A stretch of 64,000 bases of DNA. It comes from Bacillus ectoiniformans. Lineage in GTDB: Bacteria > Bacillota > Bacilli > Bacillales > Domibacillaceae. The stretch spans positions 186,001 through 250,000 of the forward strand of contig NZ_JAFBES010000004.1 in NCBI RefSeq assembly GCF_016908875.1. Reading direction: 5' to 3'. The position numbers were made by a program, and so were the translations under genes. The notes below the pieces were generated by a model, which did no database searches, was not told where the DNA came from, and saw only the letters and a program-made list of their open reading frames with translations. The first letter of the stretch is position 1. Each line of letters begins with the position of its first letter. Below, in pieces: positions 8,882 through 17,151 of the stretch.

Positions 8882-10081
8882 TTAAGCTTCTACATGGACA
8901 ATGATCGCTTCCCCTTGCGCTAAACCGCCGCAAATACTGGCTGCGCCATATCCGCCGCCTCTTTGTTTCAATGCATGGATCAGCGATAAAACAATTCGTG
9001 CTCCGCTTGCGCCCACTGGATGACCAAGCGCAATCGCACCGCCATTCACATTTAAACGCTTGTGCAGCTCGGCAGCCCGCGCTCGGTCACCATCGGTTAA
9101 CACGAGTGAGCTCACTAACGGAACCGCTGCGAACGCTTCGTTAATTTCTATCAAATCAAGATCATCCACTGTTAAGTTTGCTTGCTTCAAGGCTTTTAAG
9201 ATGGCTTGTCCAGGAACAGTCGCAATGTTTCTTGGATCATCAGCCACACTTGCGACGGTAATAATTTTCGCTTGCGGTTTAATACCGTGGTTTGCTGCCG
9301 CTGATTCGGACATCAATGTGAGAGCCGCTGCTCCATCACTTAGTCCTGGCGCATTTCCCGCGGTAATCGTCGGCGCATTGAAGACCGTTGGAAGGTTTGA
9401 CAGCTTCTCTAAAGTGGTATCGCGAGGTGATTCATCCACTCGAAACACTTGCTCGCCTCGTTTAGAAGAAATGGTAATTGGATGGATTTGTTCCTCGAAC
9501 TGACCCGCTTCTTGCGCCTTCTTCCACTTCTGCTGGCTATCTAGAGCGAATTCATCCTGCTGCTTCCGGTCAACTCCATAATCCATTGCCACTTCTGACG
9601 CATCGACAGATACTAAATTAAAATCATGGTAGCGAAGACCATAGACTGGATCATTTAACGTGACATCGCCCATTTTGTTTCCCCATCGCAAAGAAGGAAC
9701 GACAATCGGTGTGCGGCTCATCACTTCCGCCCCACCGGCTAGCGAAACATCTACTTCTCCCCGCTCAATAGAATAATAGCTTTGCTTGATGGCAGCCATG
9801 CCAGAGCAGCAAGCCTGATCAATCGTTGCGGAAATCGTCTGCGGTGAAAATCCCGCTTTTAATAAAGATTGGCGCGCAATAATGGGTGCGACCACTTCTT
9901 TCGATTCCGCCTGCGTGCACACTCCCCAATTCACTTCCTGCACAGCTTCGGCAGGCAATGGAAGTTCATCAGCCGCTGCCTTCATCACTTTTCCGCTTAA
10001 TTCCACTGTGGAGAGCTCTTTTAAACTGCCGCCAAATTTTCCAAAGGCCGAACGTTTCCCAGATACAATGACCGTCCTCAT
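8882..10081 (-). CDS. Acetyl-CoA acyltransferase (thiolase)
   Basis: 399 residues, full length for a degradative or acetoacetyl-CoA thiolase. The acylated Cys is in ATIDQACCSGMAA; the late motifs NVNGGAIALGHPVGASGAR (His) and ASICGGLAQGEA (second Cys) are intact. It cleaves 3-ketoacyl-CoA with CoA or runs the reverse condensation. It is the first gene of the acyl-CoA operon. Its leader carries a sigma-A promoter, a palindromic operator and a cre-like site, so induction by a TetR-family regulator and glucose repression by CcpA are inferred. Confidence 0.9.
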   Translation of the reverse strand: MRTVIVSGKRSAFGKFGGSLKELSTVELSGKVMKAAADELPLPAEAVQEVNWGVCTQAESKEVVAPIIARQSLLKAGFSPQTISATIDQACCSGMAAIKQSYYSIERGEVDVSLAGGAEVMSRTPIVVPSLRWGNKMGDVTLNDPVYGLRYHDFNLVSVDASEVAMDYGVDRKQQDEFALDSQQKWKKAQEAGQFEEQIHPITISSKRGEQVFRVDESPRDTTLEKLSNLPTVFNAPTITAGNAPGLSDGAAALTLMSESAAANHGIKPQAKIITVASVADDPRNIATVPGQAILKALKQANLTVDDLDLIEINEAFAAVPLVSSLVLTDGDRARAAELHKRLNVNGGAIALGHPVGASGARIVLSLIHALKQRGGGYGAASICGGLAQGEAIIVHVEA

Positions 10082-10102
10082 TTCATTCCCACCCCTTTAT
10101 AG

Positions 10103-10116
10103 TTAAAGCGCTTTCA
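10103..10116 (-). promoter_or_regulatory. Probable cre (CcpA site) below the thiolase promoter
   Basis: On the minus strand TGAAAGCGCTTTAA matches the cre consensus TGWNANCGNTNWCA at all but the 13th position and is centred on the palindrome AAAGCGCTTT. It lies downstream of the -10, which fits a roadblock type of repression. Confidence 0.6.
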
Positions 10117-10127
10117 AAATATGTATG

Positions 10128-10143
10128 ACAGACTACAGTCTGT
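10128..10143. promoter_or_regulatory. TetR-type operator of the acyl-CoA operon
   Basis: ACAGACTACAGTCTGT has perfect 7-bp arms (ACAGACT/AGTCTGT) around two bases and sits 6 nt downstream of the -10 hexamer. The same AGACT-NN-AGTCT core occurs twice in front of the GntP permease (18649-18660, 18689-18700) next to a tetR gene. Confidence 0.75.
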
Positions 10144-10149
10144 ATATAA

Positions 10150-10178
10150 ATTATAGTAGTCTGCTTGATAATTGTCAA
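10150..10178 (-). promoter_or_regulatory. Sigma-A promoter of the acyl-CoA operon
   Basis: On the minus strand a consensus TTGACA (10173-10178) and a consensus TATAAT (10150-10155) are separated by 17 bp. The spacer also contains an AGACTA half-site of the operator. Confidence 0.8.
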
Positions 10179-10211
10179 ACAATTCTAAATAGACCGTTAT
10201 ATCAACATAAT

Positions 10212-10265
10212 AAAAAAAACTCTTTTACAGAATCCTTTGCCTTCATAAGGACTCTGTAAAAGAGT
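10212..10265 (-). terminator. Terminator of the His-rich lipoprotein gene
   Basis: ACTCTTTTACAG (10219-10230) pairs with CTGTAAAAGAGT (10254-10265), followed on the minus strand by a T-rich run. It ends 4 nt beyond the stop codon. Confidence 0.85.
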
Positions 10266-10269
10266 ATGC

Positions 10270-11028
10270 TTAATTTACTTCAACTATTTCTTCTATATGC
10301 TCGTGCAGCTCTTCTTTCTCCACATGCACTTTTACTGTAAACTTCCCTTTTTCTGAAAAGGTATACTTGGCTTCATACTCTCCATCTTTTTCTTCTGCAT
10401 CGATGAATTCATGTTTCTCGATGCCTTCTGGCCAAATTTCAAAACGAACATTTGCGTTTAATAGCGGCTGGCCTTCGTTTGTTATTTTAGCCGCTAAAAG
10501 CGTTTCTTCATTTAATTGTATGTTCTCAATTGCTTGAAAGTCAATTTCTGCCGTACTGCCATGATGGTGTCCGTGATCGTGCGAATGCTCAGCCGTTGTG
10601 GCGTCATGATGATGGGCTTCACCGGAACCCACTTGAAAATCTTTTTTCGGCATGGAATGTAAGTCGCGAGCAGTGACGTGAGCAACGACAGAATAGGATC
10701 CTTCTTCTTCAAACACTTTATTCATGGAGTAGATTCCTTCCCCTTGATGTTCGCCCTTGATCATCTCTGTCTCTTTCACGCCGGATTTAAAGACCTCAAA
10801 CTTTACTTCGCTTGCGTCCTCCACCTTCTTATCTCCTTGGGTCACATGAGCTTCCACTTTCACCTCTTGATTAGGGACGATTTCCTCTGGCATTTGAATC
10901 TTTACATCTAAAGGGGAAACTATTTTTTCTTTTTTCTCTGGTGCTTTTTCTTTTTGACTCTCTTCACCTGAACATCCGGCGACTAATAGTAGCAAAATAC
11001 TTATAGCAATCATCCATATTTTCTTCAT
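10270..11028 (-). CDS. Lipoprotein with two FixH/YtkA-like domains and His-rich linker
   Basis: 252 residues from the ATG at 11028, chosen because AAGAGG lies just upstream and it begins a signal peptide MKKIWMIAISILLLL ending in the lipobox LVAGC. Two similar ~85-residue beta-sandwich domains follow (about 40-130 and 165-250), each with the pattern 'EGIYSMNKVFEEEGSYSV' or 'DGEYEAKYTFSEKGKFTV' known from FixH/YtkA-like domains. Between them is a linker with HHH, HSHDHGHHH, a likely metal-binding segment for copper, zinc or nickel. It should be anchored outside the cytoplasmic membrane. No copper or cytochrome oxidase genes lie beside it, so a role in metal delivery is only inferred. Confidence 0.75.
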   Translation of the reverse strand: MKKIWMIAISILLLLVAGCSGEESQKEKAPEKKEKIVSPLDVKIQMPEEIVPNQEVKVEAHVTQGDKKVEDASEVKFEVFKSGVKETEMIKGEHQGEGIYSMNKVFEEEGSYSVVAHVTARDLHSMPKKDFQVGSGEAHHHDATTAEHSHDHGHHHGSTAEIDFQAIENIQLNEETLLAAKITNEGQPLLNANVRFEIWPEGIEKHEFIDAEEKDGEYEAKYTFSEKGKFTVKVHVEKEELHEHIEEIVEVN

Positions 11029-11193
11029 CAGGAAACCTCTTTTCATCGAACGTGTTGTGAAGTACATTTTACCCTCAAGATGTGAAGAAAATATGAAATG
11101 GATGTGACTGATTAGATAAAAATCTCTCGCATCAAAAAAGCAATCATCAATAAGTAGCTAATTTTCAAGTGTAAGTTAAGCTGAATTCATCCA

Positions 11194-12537
11194 TTATTCG
11201 CGAAACTCTCCACCCAACATTCGAATCGACTTGCCTTTCTCTTCATAAATAGCTTTCATTTCCTCCGGCACCATATTTCCGCCGGTCGCCCAGGATAGGT
11301 GGGTCGCATTCCTTGTCGCCAATTCTTTTGGCAAGTGAAGAGGACCTGCTACTCCGGCTAAAGCGGAGGGTTCCAGTTCCAGCCCTTCCACCTCTTTTAA
11401 CAGACTTAATAATACATACATCGTTTCATCGCTTACAGTGTATGAACCGCTTAGGAATGGTTCCATCAGCTGTCCGACAAATCCAGACGGTCTTCCTACT
11501 GCCAGCCCGTCGGCATCTGTCCGGTTGTCAATGCCGAAATCCTGTACGGACACTTGATCATGCTTGCCTGTCAACAGCCCAATCAGCATACAAGGTGAGT
11601 GAGTCGGTTCGGCAAAGAAACAATGAACGTGATCGCCAAATACGAGTTTAAGTCCGAATGCGACACCGCCAGGCCCGCCGCCTACTCCGCATGGCAAATA
11701 TACATATAACGGATGATTGGCATCTACTGTGACTTCCTGCTGCTGGAGTTGTTCTTTTAACCGCAGGGCAGCTACTGCATATCCTAAAAATAAATCCTTG
11801 GAGTTCTCATCATCGATAAAATAAGCCCGCGGATCCAATTCTGCTTCCCGCCGGCCTTCCTCGACAGCTAAACTATAATCCGATGCGTGCTCGACAACGC
11901 GCACACCTTTCTCCCGAAGCAGATTCTTTTTCCACTCTTTCGCATCTAGTGACATGTGGACAACCACTTGAAATCCCAGTGCCGCCCCCATGATGCCGAT
12001 ACTTAAACCAAGGTTGCCAGTCGATCCGACAACGATTGAATAATTTGAAAAGAATTCTCGAAAAGATTCCTCATCAAGTTTCGCATAGTTGTCTTCTTTT
12101 GTAAGAAGTCCCTGTTCCATCGCGAGTGTCTCTGCATATTTCAGTACTTCATAGATCCCGCCTCGCGCTTTAATAGAACCAGAGATCGGCAGATGACTGT
12201 CACATTTAATCAGCCAATTGCCTTCAATGCTTTCACCCAGCTGCTTCATTTTTATTTTCATATCCGGAATTTCTTTCACCGGCGATTCAATCAAACCTTT
12301 TGATGGAACGGTTTCAGGAAAAGCTTTCATGAAAAACGGTGCGAAGCGCTGCCACCGAGCTTCAGCGTCTAACACGTCATCCATGCTTAATGGTGCTTTT
12401 TCAATTGCCTGCGCAAATGTTACAAGGCTTGGATTTGTCCAAAACACCTCTTCCAATCCCACTATTCGTTTCAGTAAAGGGATCTCTTCTAGCCAGTCTG
12501 CTTTCGTTTTACCCGCGATGATTGTCTGCATATTCAT
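11194..12537 (-). CDS. dsdA: D-serine ammonia-lyase
   Basis: 447 residues, the normal DsdA length. A fold-type II PLP enzyme converting D-serine to pyruvate and ammonia. The PLP lysine is in [13 protein letters not shown], the glycine phosphate loop is [11 protein letters not shown], and the [10 protein letters not shown] motif follows. The C-terminal region AGVAGPLHL and [12 protein letters not shown] is characteristic of DsdA. An AGGGGAG box precedes the first ATG. It is monocistronic. Detoxification or catabolism of D-serine is the expected role. Confidence 0.93.
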   Translation of the reverse strand: MNMQTIIAGKTKADWLEEIPLLKRIVGLEEVFWTNPSLVTFAQAIEKAPLSMDDVLDAEARWQRFAPFFMKAFPETVPSKGLIESPVKEIPDMKIKMKQLGESIEGNWLIKCDSHLPISGSIKARGGIYEVLKYAETLAMEQGLLTKEDNYAKLDEESFREFFSNYSIVVGSTGNLGLSIGIMGAALGFQVVVHMSLDAKEWKKNLLREKGVRVVEHASDYSLAVEEGRREAELDPRAYFIDDENSKDLFLGYAVAALRLKEQLQQQEVTVDANHPLYVYLPCGVGGGPGGVAFGLKLVFGDHVHCFFAEPTHSPCMLIGLLTGKHDQVSVQDFGIDNRTDADGLAVGRPSGFVGQLMEPFLSGSYTVSDETMYVLLSLLKEVEGLELEPSALAGVAGPLHLPKELATRNATHLSWATGGNMVPEEMKAIYEEKGKSIRMLGGEFRE

Positions 12538-12647
12538 CCGCTCCCCTATTCTGAATAAATGATGTATGTTGACGAAACTTGAATATACCTTTAATTTTCT
12601 TACTTTATCTGTGAAAAATCAAATGAGTGCTTTGGCAAAAACTAATG

Positions 12648-12675
12648 AAAAAACCGCCCCAATCAAGGGACGGTT
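12648..12675 (-). terminator. Terminator of the rodA-like gene
   Basis: AACCGCCCC/GGGACGGTT stem with a 6-nt loop, followed on the minus strand by TTTTTTCATT. It immediately follows the stop at 12678. Confidence 0.75.
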
Positions 12676-12677
12676 CT

Positions 12678-13847
12678 TTATTCAGAAGCGAACATATAGT
12701 GCCGTTCATTATAGGTGATTGAGAATACAAGTCCCATGGCCATCATATTTCCCATGAGAGAACTTCCTCCATAGCTAATAAATGGAAGAGGAATGCCTGT
12801 GATTGGCAAAAGGCCGACTGTCATCCCAACATTTTGGAAGACATGGAAGGTGACCATCGCTATAATTCCCGCACACATATAAGAATAAAAGTTAATTTTC
12901 GTCGTTAAAGCAAGCTTCGTAATATGATAGACGAGCAAGAAGAATAAGCTAATGACAATACTGCTGCCGATAAATCCATACTCTTCTCCAACAATACTAA
13001 AAATAAAGTCGGTGTGGCTTTCTGGCAGGTAGACTTCGCGGTAACCGAAGCCTTTCCCCATTGTTTGCCCAGAACCGATCGCAAGCAAGGATCTGGTTAA
13101 ATGGAAACCTGTCGAACTCTCATAATTGTATGGATCGAGCCAGGAATAAATCCGGCCAAACTGATACTGCTTGACCCCAAGGTACTTTTCAAGCAATTGC
13201 GGATGCCAAAGCACCATATAGAAAATGCCGGCCATTAAGGCAGATGCTGTTCCAAACAGCGGCAAGATCAGGCGCCATGTTATGCCAGATAAAAAGATCA
13301 TCCCGAGCAGGATGGAGAAAATAACAAGGGCAGTCCCTAGATCCTGCTGAAGAACAAGCAAGAGCGGCAGCCCTGCGACAGCCCCTAATTTCACAAGGAG
13401 CAAAGCATCTGTTTCCATGCTTTTGACTGGATTTTTTTGATGGTGAATCACCATGACCCTCGACAAGGTTAACAGTAAAAAGACTTTCATAAACTCGGAA
13501 GGCTGAATAAGGCCTAATCCCGGAATTTTATACCAGCTTTTTGCGCCATTGATGGTAGGAGCGATCCCGCTTGGTGCCACGATTAAAAACGCAAGCAAAA
13601 GGATACCTAGTCCATAAAGATACCAAGAGATACTCATTAGCTGATCCGAGTCAAAGCGTATGACTACGAGAACAATCACAATGCCAATTGCATAGTTGAT
13701 CACTTGCCGCAGCACGAAATTCGTTCCATACTGCCCGGTTGTTTGGGCACTGTAAATCGCAATGCAGCTGACTAAAAACATCATTAGTAGTATTAATATT
13801 AATCCGTAATCAATACGGCTGAAGTTTTGGTTAGGAGAATTCATCAA
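12678..13847 (-). CDS. rodA: SEDS-family peptidoglycan polymerase, RodA type
   Basis: 389 residues with about ten membrane helices. SEDS landmarks are present: GAKSWYKIPGLGLIQPSEFMK, LQQDLGTALV with the catalytic Asp region, SHTDFIFSIVGEEYGF, and the C-terminal NVGMTVGLLPITGIPLPFIS. The IYSWLDPYNYESSTGFH loop and overall length suit RodA of the elongation machinery better than FtsW, but SpoVE or a RodA paralogue cannot be excluded. It acts in the membrane, polymerising lipid II together with a class B PBP not present here. It is monocistronic with its own terminator. Confidence 0.85.
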   Translation of the reverse strand: MMNSPNQNFSRIDYGLILILLMMFLVSCIAIYSAQTTGQYGTNFVLRQVINYAIGIVIVLVVIRFDSDQLMSISWYLYGLGILLLAFLIVAPSGIAPTINGAKSWYKIPGLGLIQPSEFMKVFLLLTLSRVMVIHHQKNPVKSMETDALLLVKLGAVAGLPLLLVLQQDLGTALVIFSILLGMIFLSGITWRLILPLFGTASALMAGIFYMVLWHPQLLEKYLGVKQYQFGRIYSWLDPYNYESSTGFHLTRSLLAIGSGQTMGKGFGYREVYLPESHTDFIFSIVGEEYGFIGSSIVISLFFLLVYHITKLALTTKINFYSYMCAGIIAMVTFHVFQNVGMTVGLLPITGIPLPFISYGGSSLMGNMMAMGLVFSITYNERHYMFASE

Positions 13848-14038
13848 ACGATTCCTCTTTCTTAAAAAATAGCACTATTACACATTATAACGCTATCGCC
13901 CAAATTCACAACAGCCAAACGTCTGATACGCTCAATCCTAAACAAAAAATTTACAGTTCAAAAAAAGCTTTCCCTCAGATACGCCAGCCGCTTGGTGCAC
14001 CGTATAGGGGAAAACTTGAACGCACAAAAATATTGAAT

Positions 14039-14506
14039 TTAATCCCAAAAATTAAAAACAATTTCACCAATCGTATTGGGTTCCCAATGCATAATTTGAC
14101 TCAGTTCTGCTGTATTCAAATCATGCTGATGAGAAATCGTAAAGTCAGGAGTTCGCTTCACTTGCAGCAGCTGATTTAACTCTCTTGCTTCACACACGTA
14201 AAAGCCTTTAAATTCTTCTGCCAGCGCTGGCTCATCATAAAAGGTGATATGCCCTGTCTCTACAGAAGAGGCAAAAGCGACAAGCGGATAATGCGCATTT
14301 AGTAATATATGAAGCCGCTTTGAACCGTTATCGATCACCGCTTCAAAAAAGTTGGTATGGAGCTGCGGCTTATTGTAAACAATCACGTCACCCTTGATCT
14401 TCCGGGCAGCGGAATAACACATTTCCTTAAAAAGATTGCCGGCGTTTCTTGGCGGCGGATTATCTCCGCTGCTGTAAAACCCTGTGACGCCATAGGCCAG
14501 GTGCAT
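14039..14506 (-). CDS. Uncharacterised 155-residue protein
   Basis: The start at 14506 is chosen because AAGGAG lies 8 nt upstream; the open frame continues 24 codons further without a ribosome binding site. The protein starts MHLAYGVTGFYSSGDNPPP and has no signal peptide or membrane helix. Motifs such as LHILLNAHYPLVAF and FYDEPALAEEFKGFYVCEA suggest an alpha/beta cytosolic protein. I do not recognise a family. It lies divergent from the thioredoxin-like gene, with both promoters in a 184-bp interval. Confidence 0.6.
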   Translation of the reverse strand: MHLAYGVTGFYSSGDNPPPRNAGNLFKEMCYSAARKIKGDVIVYNKPQLHTNFFEAVIDNGSKRLHILLNAHYPLVAFASSVETGHITFYDEPALAEEFKGFYVCEARELNQLLQVKRTPDFTISHQHDLNTAELSQIMHWEPNTIGEIVFNFWD

Positions 14507-14614
14507 AGGTGAATCTCCTTTCCTTCTGGTGGTGAACCCATCTTCTTTTATTATAGAAAAAAACAGCGAAAAATACACTCGCCGTTACAAAAGCTTAATA
14601 CGATCGATTAACAA

Positions 14615-14643
14615 TTGTCATAAATGCGAATCACTACTACAAT
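14615..14643 (+). promoter_or_regulatory. Sigma-A promoter of the ytpP-like gene
   Basis: TTGTCA (14615-14620) and TACAAT (14638-14643) are spaced by 17 bp, 47 nt upstream of the start codon. Confidence 0.7.
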
Positions 14644-14690
14644 GGAAAAGAAAGAAATGGCCAATGTAATCAGCCAAGGAGGAATCATAC

Positions 14691-15005
14691 ATGGAGTTAA
14701 TTACGAGCAACGAGCAATTTGAAGAATTAATTTCGCAAGATCAGCCAGTTGTGGTGAAATTCTTTACCGGCTGGTGCCCGGACTGCCGCCGAATGGATAT
14801 GTTTATTGAAGAGATTATGAAAGAATATAATCAATATGGCTGGTATGAAATGAATAAAGATGAATTCCCGGAAATCGCCGAAAAATACACGGTCATGGGC
14901 ATTCCAAGTCTATTAGTCTATCGAAACGGCGAAAAAATCGCTCATTTGCATAGCGCCAACGCGAAAAGCCCTGAGCAAGTGCAGGAATTTTTGCAAACAG
15001 TATAA
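14691..15005 (+). CDS. ytpP: Thioredoxin-like protein, YtpP family
   Basis: 104 residues with a thioredoxin fold. The redox motif is WCPDC (about residues 28-32) and the cis-proline loop is GIPSLLVY. WCPDC instead of WCGPC is typical of the YtpP group of Bacillus, whose substrate is not well defined. The AAGGAGG upstream fixes the ATG. It is a single gene with a clear promoter and terminator. A role in cytosolic thiol-disulfide exchange is expected. Confidence 0.85.
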   Translation: MELITSNEQFEELISQDQPVVVKFFTGWCPDCRRMDMFIEEIMKEYNQYGWYEMNKDEFPEIAEKYTVMGIPSLLVYRNGEKIAHLHSANAKSPEQVQEFLQTV

Positions 15006-15013
15006 TAGATAAA

Positions 15014-15052
15014 CGGAGACAGCCAGTTTAAGGGTTGTCTCCGTTTTATTTT
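15014..15052 (+). terminator. Terminator after the ytpP-like gene
   Basis: CGGAGACAGCC pairs with GGTTGTCTCCG (one G-T pair), followed by TTTTATTTTATT. Confidence 0.85.
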
Positions 15053-15072
15053 ATTGAGTATGGGTTGCTGCA

Positions 15073-15180
15073 TTTATCAAAATCGCCGATAGAAATCGGT
15101 TTTCCGCCGTTAGAATTTGGAAAGCCGCTGATAGAGCCTCAATATGCACTGATAGAATCTGGAAAGCCGCTGATAGAGCC
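15073..15180 (-). repeat. 21-bp intergenic repeats (word TCTATCRGCGGCTTT)
   Basis: Five full units, read on the minus strand, each 21 bp: conserved TCTATCAGCGGCTTT or TCTAACGGCGG plus a variable 6-9 bp tail. The array sits between two genes, beyond the terminator of the left one. The same word and period recur at 32033-32095 and 44641-44766. Confidence 0.85.
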
Positions 15181-15269
15181 CCAAAAGTGAATATTAATAA
15201 AATGATAAATACACTTTTTTTGAGATTTGCTTTTCGCAACCGTCAATTGAGCCCATCTCCCCAGCCATT

Positions 15270-15728
15270 TCACCCGACTTCTCTTTGGAGCTCCGAATTG
15301 CTGCTGCTTTTCCATTCCCCAATTAAAATCCCTGCTGCGCCGCCAGCTGCATAAGCCATCGTCCACAATTCTCCTTCTGTCAGGTAAATCAGCACCCCCG
15401 CCAATATATACACAGGCCAGGCATACCAGATCGACATGAATAATTCATCCCCTCGTTTACCGACCCACGGCAGCTCTAAGAAGAAAAAGAAACGGTACAC
15501 GACTTTAATGTAAAGAGCAAACCCTATCGCACTGCCCGCAGCAACGGCGATCAAGATCCAGCTTATATAAAATAGCGTAAGAAAGGATGCAAAAGCCATC
15601 GTACAAAACACTAGCAGAATATAAGGATTATAAAAAAATTGCTCGAATGATTGTTTGATCGTTGCCACTTCCCTTCGCACCTTTTTATCACTGTATGCGC
15701 GAAAGGAGTAACAAAGACGTCCATACAT
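15270..15728 (-). CDS. Small membrane protein of unknown function
   Basis: 152 residues from the ATG at 15728. A GTG at 15668 after GAAGG is an alternative start that would give 132 residues; neither has a strong ribosome binding site. Four hydrophobic segments (about 33-50, 55-75, 95-115 and 120-140 of the longer form) indicate an integral membrane protein, with a short charged loop GKRGDEL between the pairs. No family is recognised. The next gene in the same direction is a 45-residue ORF that has its own terminator, so this gene probably has its own promoter. Confidence 0.55.
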   Translation of the reverse strand: MYGRLCYSFRAYSDKKVRREVATIKQSFEQFFYNPYILLVFCTMAFASFLTLFYISWILIAVAAGSAIGFALYIKVVYRFFFFLELPWVGKRGDELFMSIWYAWPVYILAGVLIYLTEGELWTMAYAAGGAAGILIGEWKSSSNSELQREVG

Positions 15729-15760
15729 CCATTTTCATGAAACTCTTTCAAACTAAACAA

Positions 15761-15805
15761 AAGAAAGGCGCCTTCCCGAAGTAAATCGGATAAGGCGCCT
15801 TTCTT
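15761..15805 (-). terminator. Terminator of the 45-residue gene
   Basis: A perfect 14-bp inverted repeat AAGAAAGGCGCCTT/AAGGCGCCTTTCTT with a 17-nt loop ends 1 nt before the stop codon of the small gene. Confidence 0.85.
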
Positions 15806-15806
15806 A

Positions 15807-15944
15807 TTATTTTTGAGTGCTCAAAACCGAGCCAAGTTGCGTTTTAATTAATTCCATGATGTGGGCGACTTGTGTTTCTTGTTTTTGCCCTTTCTCATAG
15901 GCTTGTTCCATAATGGCAAGCAGCTTCTGCTGTTCCTCTGTCAT
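15807..15944 (-). CDS. 45-residue helical protein
   Basis: Starts MTEEQQKLLAIMEQAYEKGQ and ends VLSTQK; AGAGGAG lies 7-8 nt upstream of the ATG and a perfect terminator follows, so a short real gene is likely. The sequence is predicted to be two amphipathic helices. It resembles another small protein at 21535-21681 in length and in the order of hydrophobic residues (LL..M...(12)..V..(M)..L). No function is known. Confidence 0.6.
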   Translation of the reverse strand: MTEEQQKLLAIMEQAYEKGQKQETQVAHIMELIKTQLGSVLSTQK

Positions 15945-16029
15945 AACGGTTTCTCCTCTTTGATGTTAAATAAAATAAAGTGTAACACTTCTTTTAATAC
16001 CCATCAATCTGAGAATGAAACTCCCTACT

Positions 16030-16389
16030 TTAGAAGCAGTCCGTATCCTCGCTGCCCTTTGGTTCCTCTTCAAGCGTCACCCACTTATGCCCCCACTTTT
16101 CAATCTCTTTTATGATCGGCTCGAGTTCACGCCCTTTTTCTGTTAGTTCATATTCCACACGCACCGGTACTTCTGCGTAGACTTTTCGCGTCACTATTTT
16201 CTCTTCTTCTAATTCTTTCAGCCGCTCGGTTAACAGCTTTCCGCTGATTGGCAAACCAGCTTTAATTGCCGAAAACCGCTGAGAACCCAATAGTAGCTGA
16301 TTAATAATTAATCCTGTCCAACGTTTTCCTAGCAATTGCATAGCCTTTTCAAACTTGGGACAGAGCTGAACTTCTTTCATCTCTTTCAC
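16030..16389 (-). CDS. HxlR-family regulator, YodB-like
   Basis: 119 residues, a winged-helix repressor of the HxlR/MarR-like DUF24 family: LCPKFEKAMQLLGKRWTGLI begins the domain, RFSAIKAGLPISGKLLTERLKELEEE is the recognition region and YELTEKGREL the wing. The N-terminal Cys at about residue 10 corresponds to the redox-active Cys6 of B. subtilis YodB, and a second Cys is the penultimate residue, as in two-Cys YodB-type sensors that respond to quinones and diamide. It is divergent from a nitroreductase gene, the usual target of such regulators, and a perfect inverted repeat lies between them. Confidence 0.85.
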   Translation of the reverse strand: MKEMKEVQLCPKFEKAMQLLGKRWTGLIINQLLLGSQRFSAIKAGLPISGKLLTERLKELEEEKIVTRKVYAEVPVRVEYELTEKGRELEPIIKEIEKWGHKWVTLEEEPKGSEDTDCF

Positions 16390-16459
16390 CTCTTTATCTT
16401 TCCATTATACCTCTTTTACGTCTAATTTGAAATCTCTACACTTAAATAAACATAGTTAC

Positions 16460-16508
16460 TTGACAACCCAAATTTATATTTATATACTTTGTTACGAAAG
16501 GTAACAAA
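16460..16508 (+). promoter_or_regulatory. Nitroreductase promoter with HxlR-type operator
   Basis: TTGACA (16460-16465) and TATACT (16483-16488) are 17 bp apart. A perfect inverted repeat TTTGTTAC-5-GTAACAAA (16488-16508) starts at the last base of the -10 and covers the expected transcription start, so a bound repressor would block RNA polymerase. The divergent hxlR-type gene is the likely source of the repressor. Confidence 0.75.
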
Positions 16509-16546
16509 TAAACATATTATATATAAAAAAGAAATGAGGAATTATT

Positions 16547-17143
16547 ATGTCAAACTTTTATCAAGCAATTCAAGAAAGACGCTCTATTTATGTAATCAGC
16601 AAAGAACCTGTCATCTCTGACGAAAAGATCCAAGAAGTCGTTGAATTTGCTGTGAAGCATACACCTTCTTCTTTTAACTCTCAAAGCGGCCGTGCGATTG
16701 TTCTTTTAGGTGAACAACACGATAAATTATGGGATATTACAACCGATCAATTAAGAGAAGTCGTGCCTGCAGAAAACTTCGGACCGACAGAAGAAAAAAT
16801 GACGATGTTCAAAAACGGCTATGGCACTGTCCTTTTCTTTGAAGATCAAGAAGTAGTAAAAGGATTGCAAGAAGCGTTTCCTTTATATGCTGACAACTTC
16901 CCCGTTTGGTCTAACCAATCTTCCGGCATGATTCAGCTTGTTGTTTGGACGGCTTTAGAGCAAGAAGGCTTAGGTGCAACGCTTCAGCATTACAACCCGC
17001 TGATCGATGAAAAAGTAGCGGCAGAGTGGAATATTCCACAAAGCTGGAAGCTCATTGCCCAAATGCCATTCGGCAAACCCGCCGCACCAGCTGGCGAAAA
17101 AGAATTCAGCCCAATTGAAGAGCGCGTAAAAGTATATAAGTAA
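16547..17143 (+). CDS. Nitroreductase family protein (Frm2/HBN1-like)
   Basis: 198 residues, an FMN-dependent NAD(P)H oxidoreductase of the nitroreductase fold. The N-terminal RRSIYVISKEPVISDEKIQEVV and the segment HTPSSFNSQSGRAIVLLGE are typical of the Frm2/HBN1-like branch, which is shorter than NfsA/B types. A role in reduction of quinones, nitro compounds or other electrophiles is inferred from the YodB-like regulator next door. The ATG is preceded by GAAATGAGG. A large nested inverted repeat follows the stop codon. Confidence 0.83.
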   Translation: MSNFYQAIQERRSIYVISKEPVISDEKIQEVVEFAVKHTPSSFNSQSGRAIVLLGEQHDKLWDITTDQLREVVPAENFGPTEEKMTMFKNGYGTVLFFEDQEVVKGLQEAFPLYADNFPVWSNQSSGMIQLVVWTALEQEGLGATLQHYNPLIDEKVAAEWNIPQSWKLIAQMPFGKPAAPAGEKEFSPIEERVKVYK

Positions 17144-17151
17144 TACGAAAT

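Noticed and set aside
8033-9503. Long + strand frames opposite the SDR and thiolase genes
   Set aside because: They are shadows of well-supported minus-strand enzymes with intact catalytic motifs.
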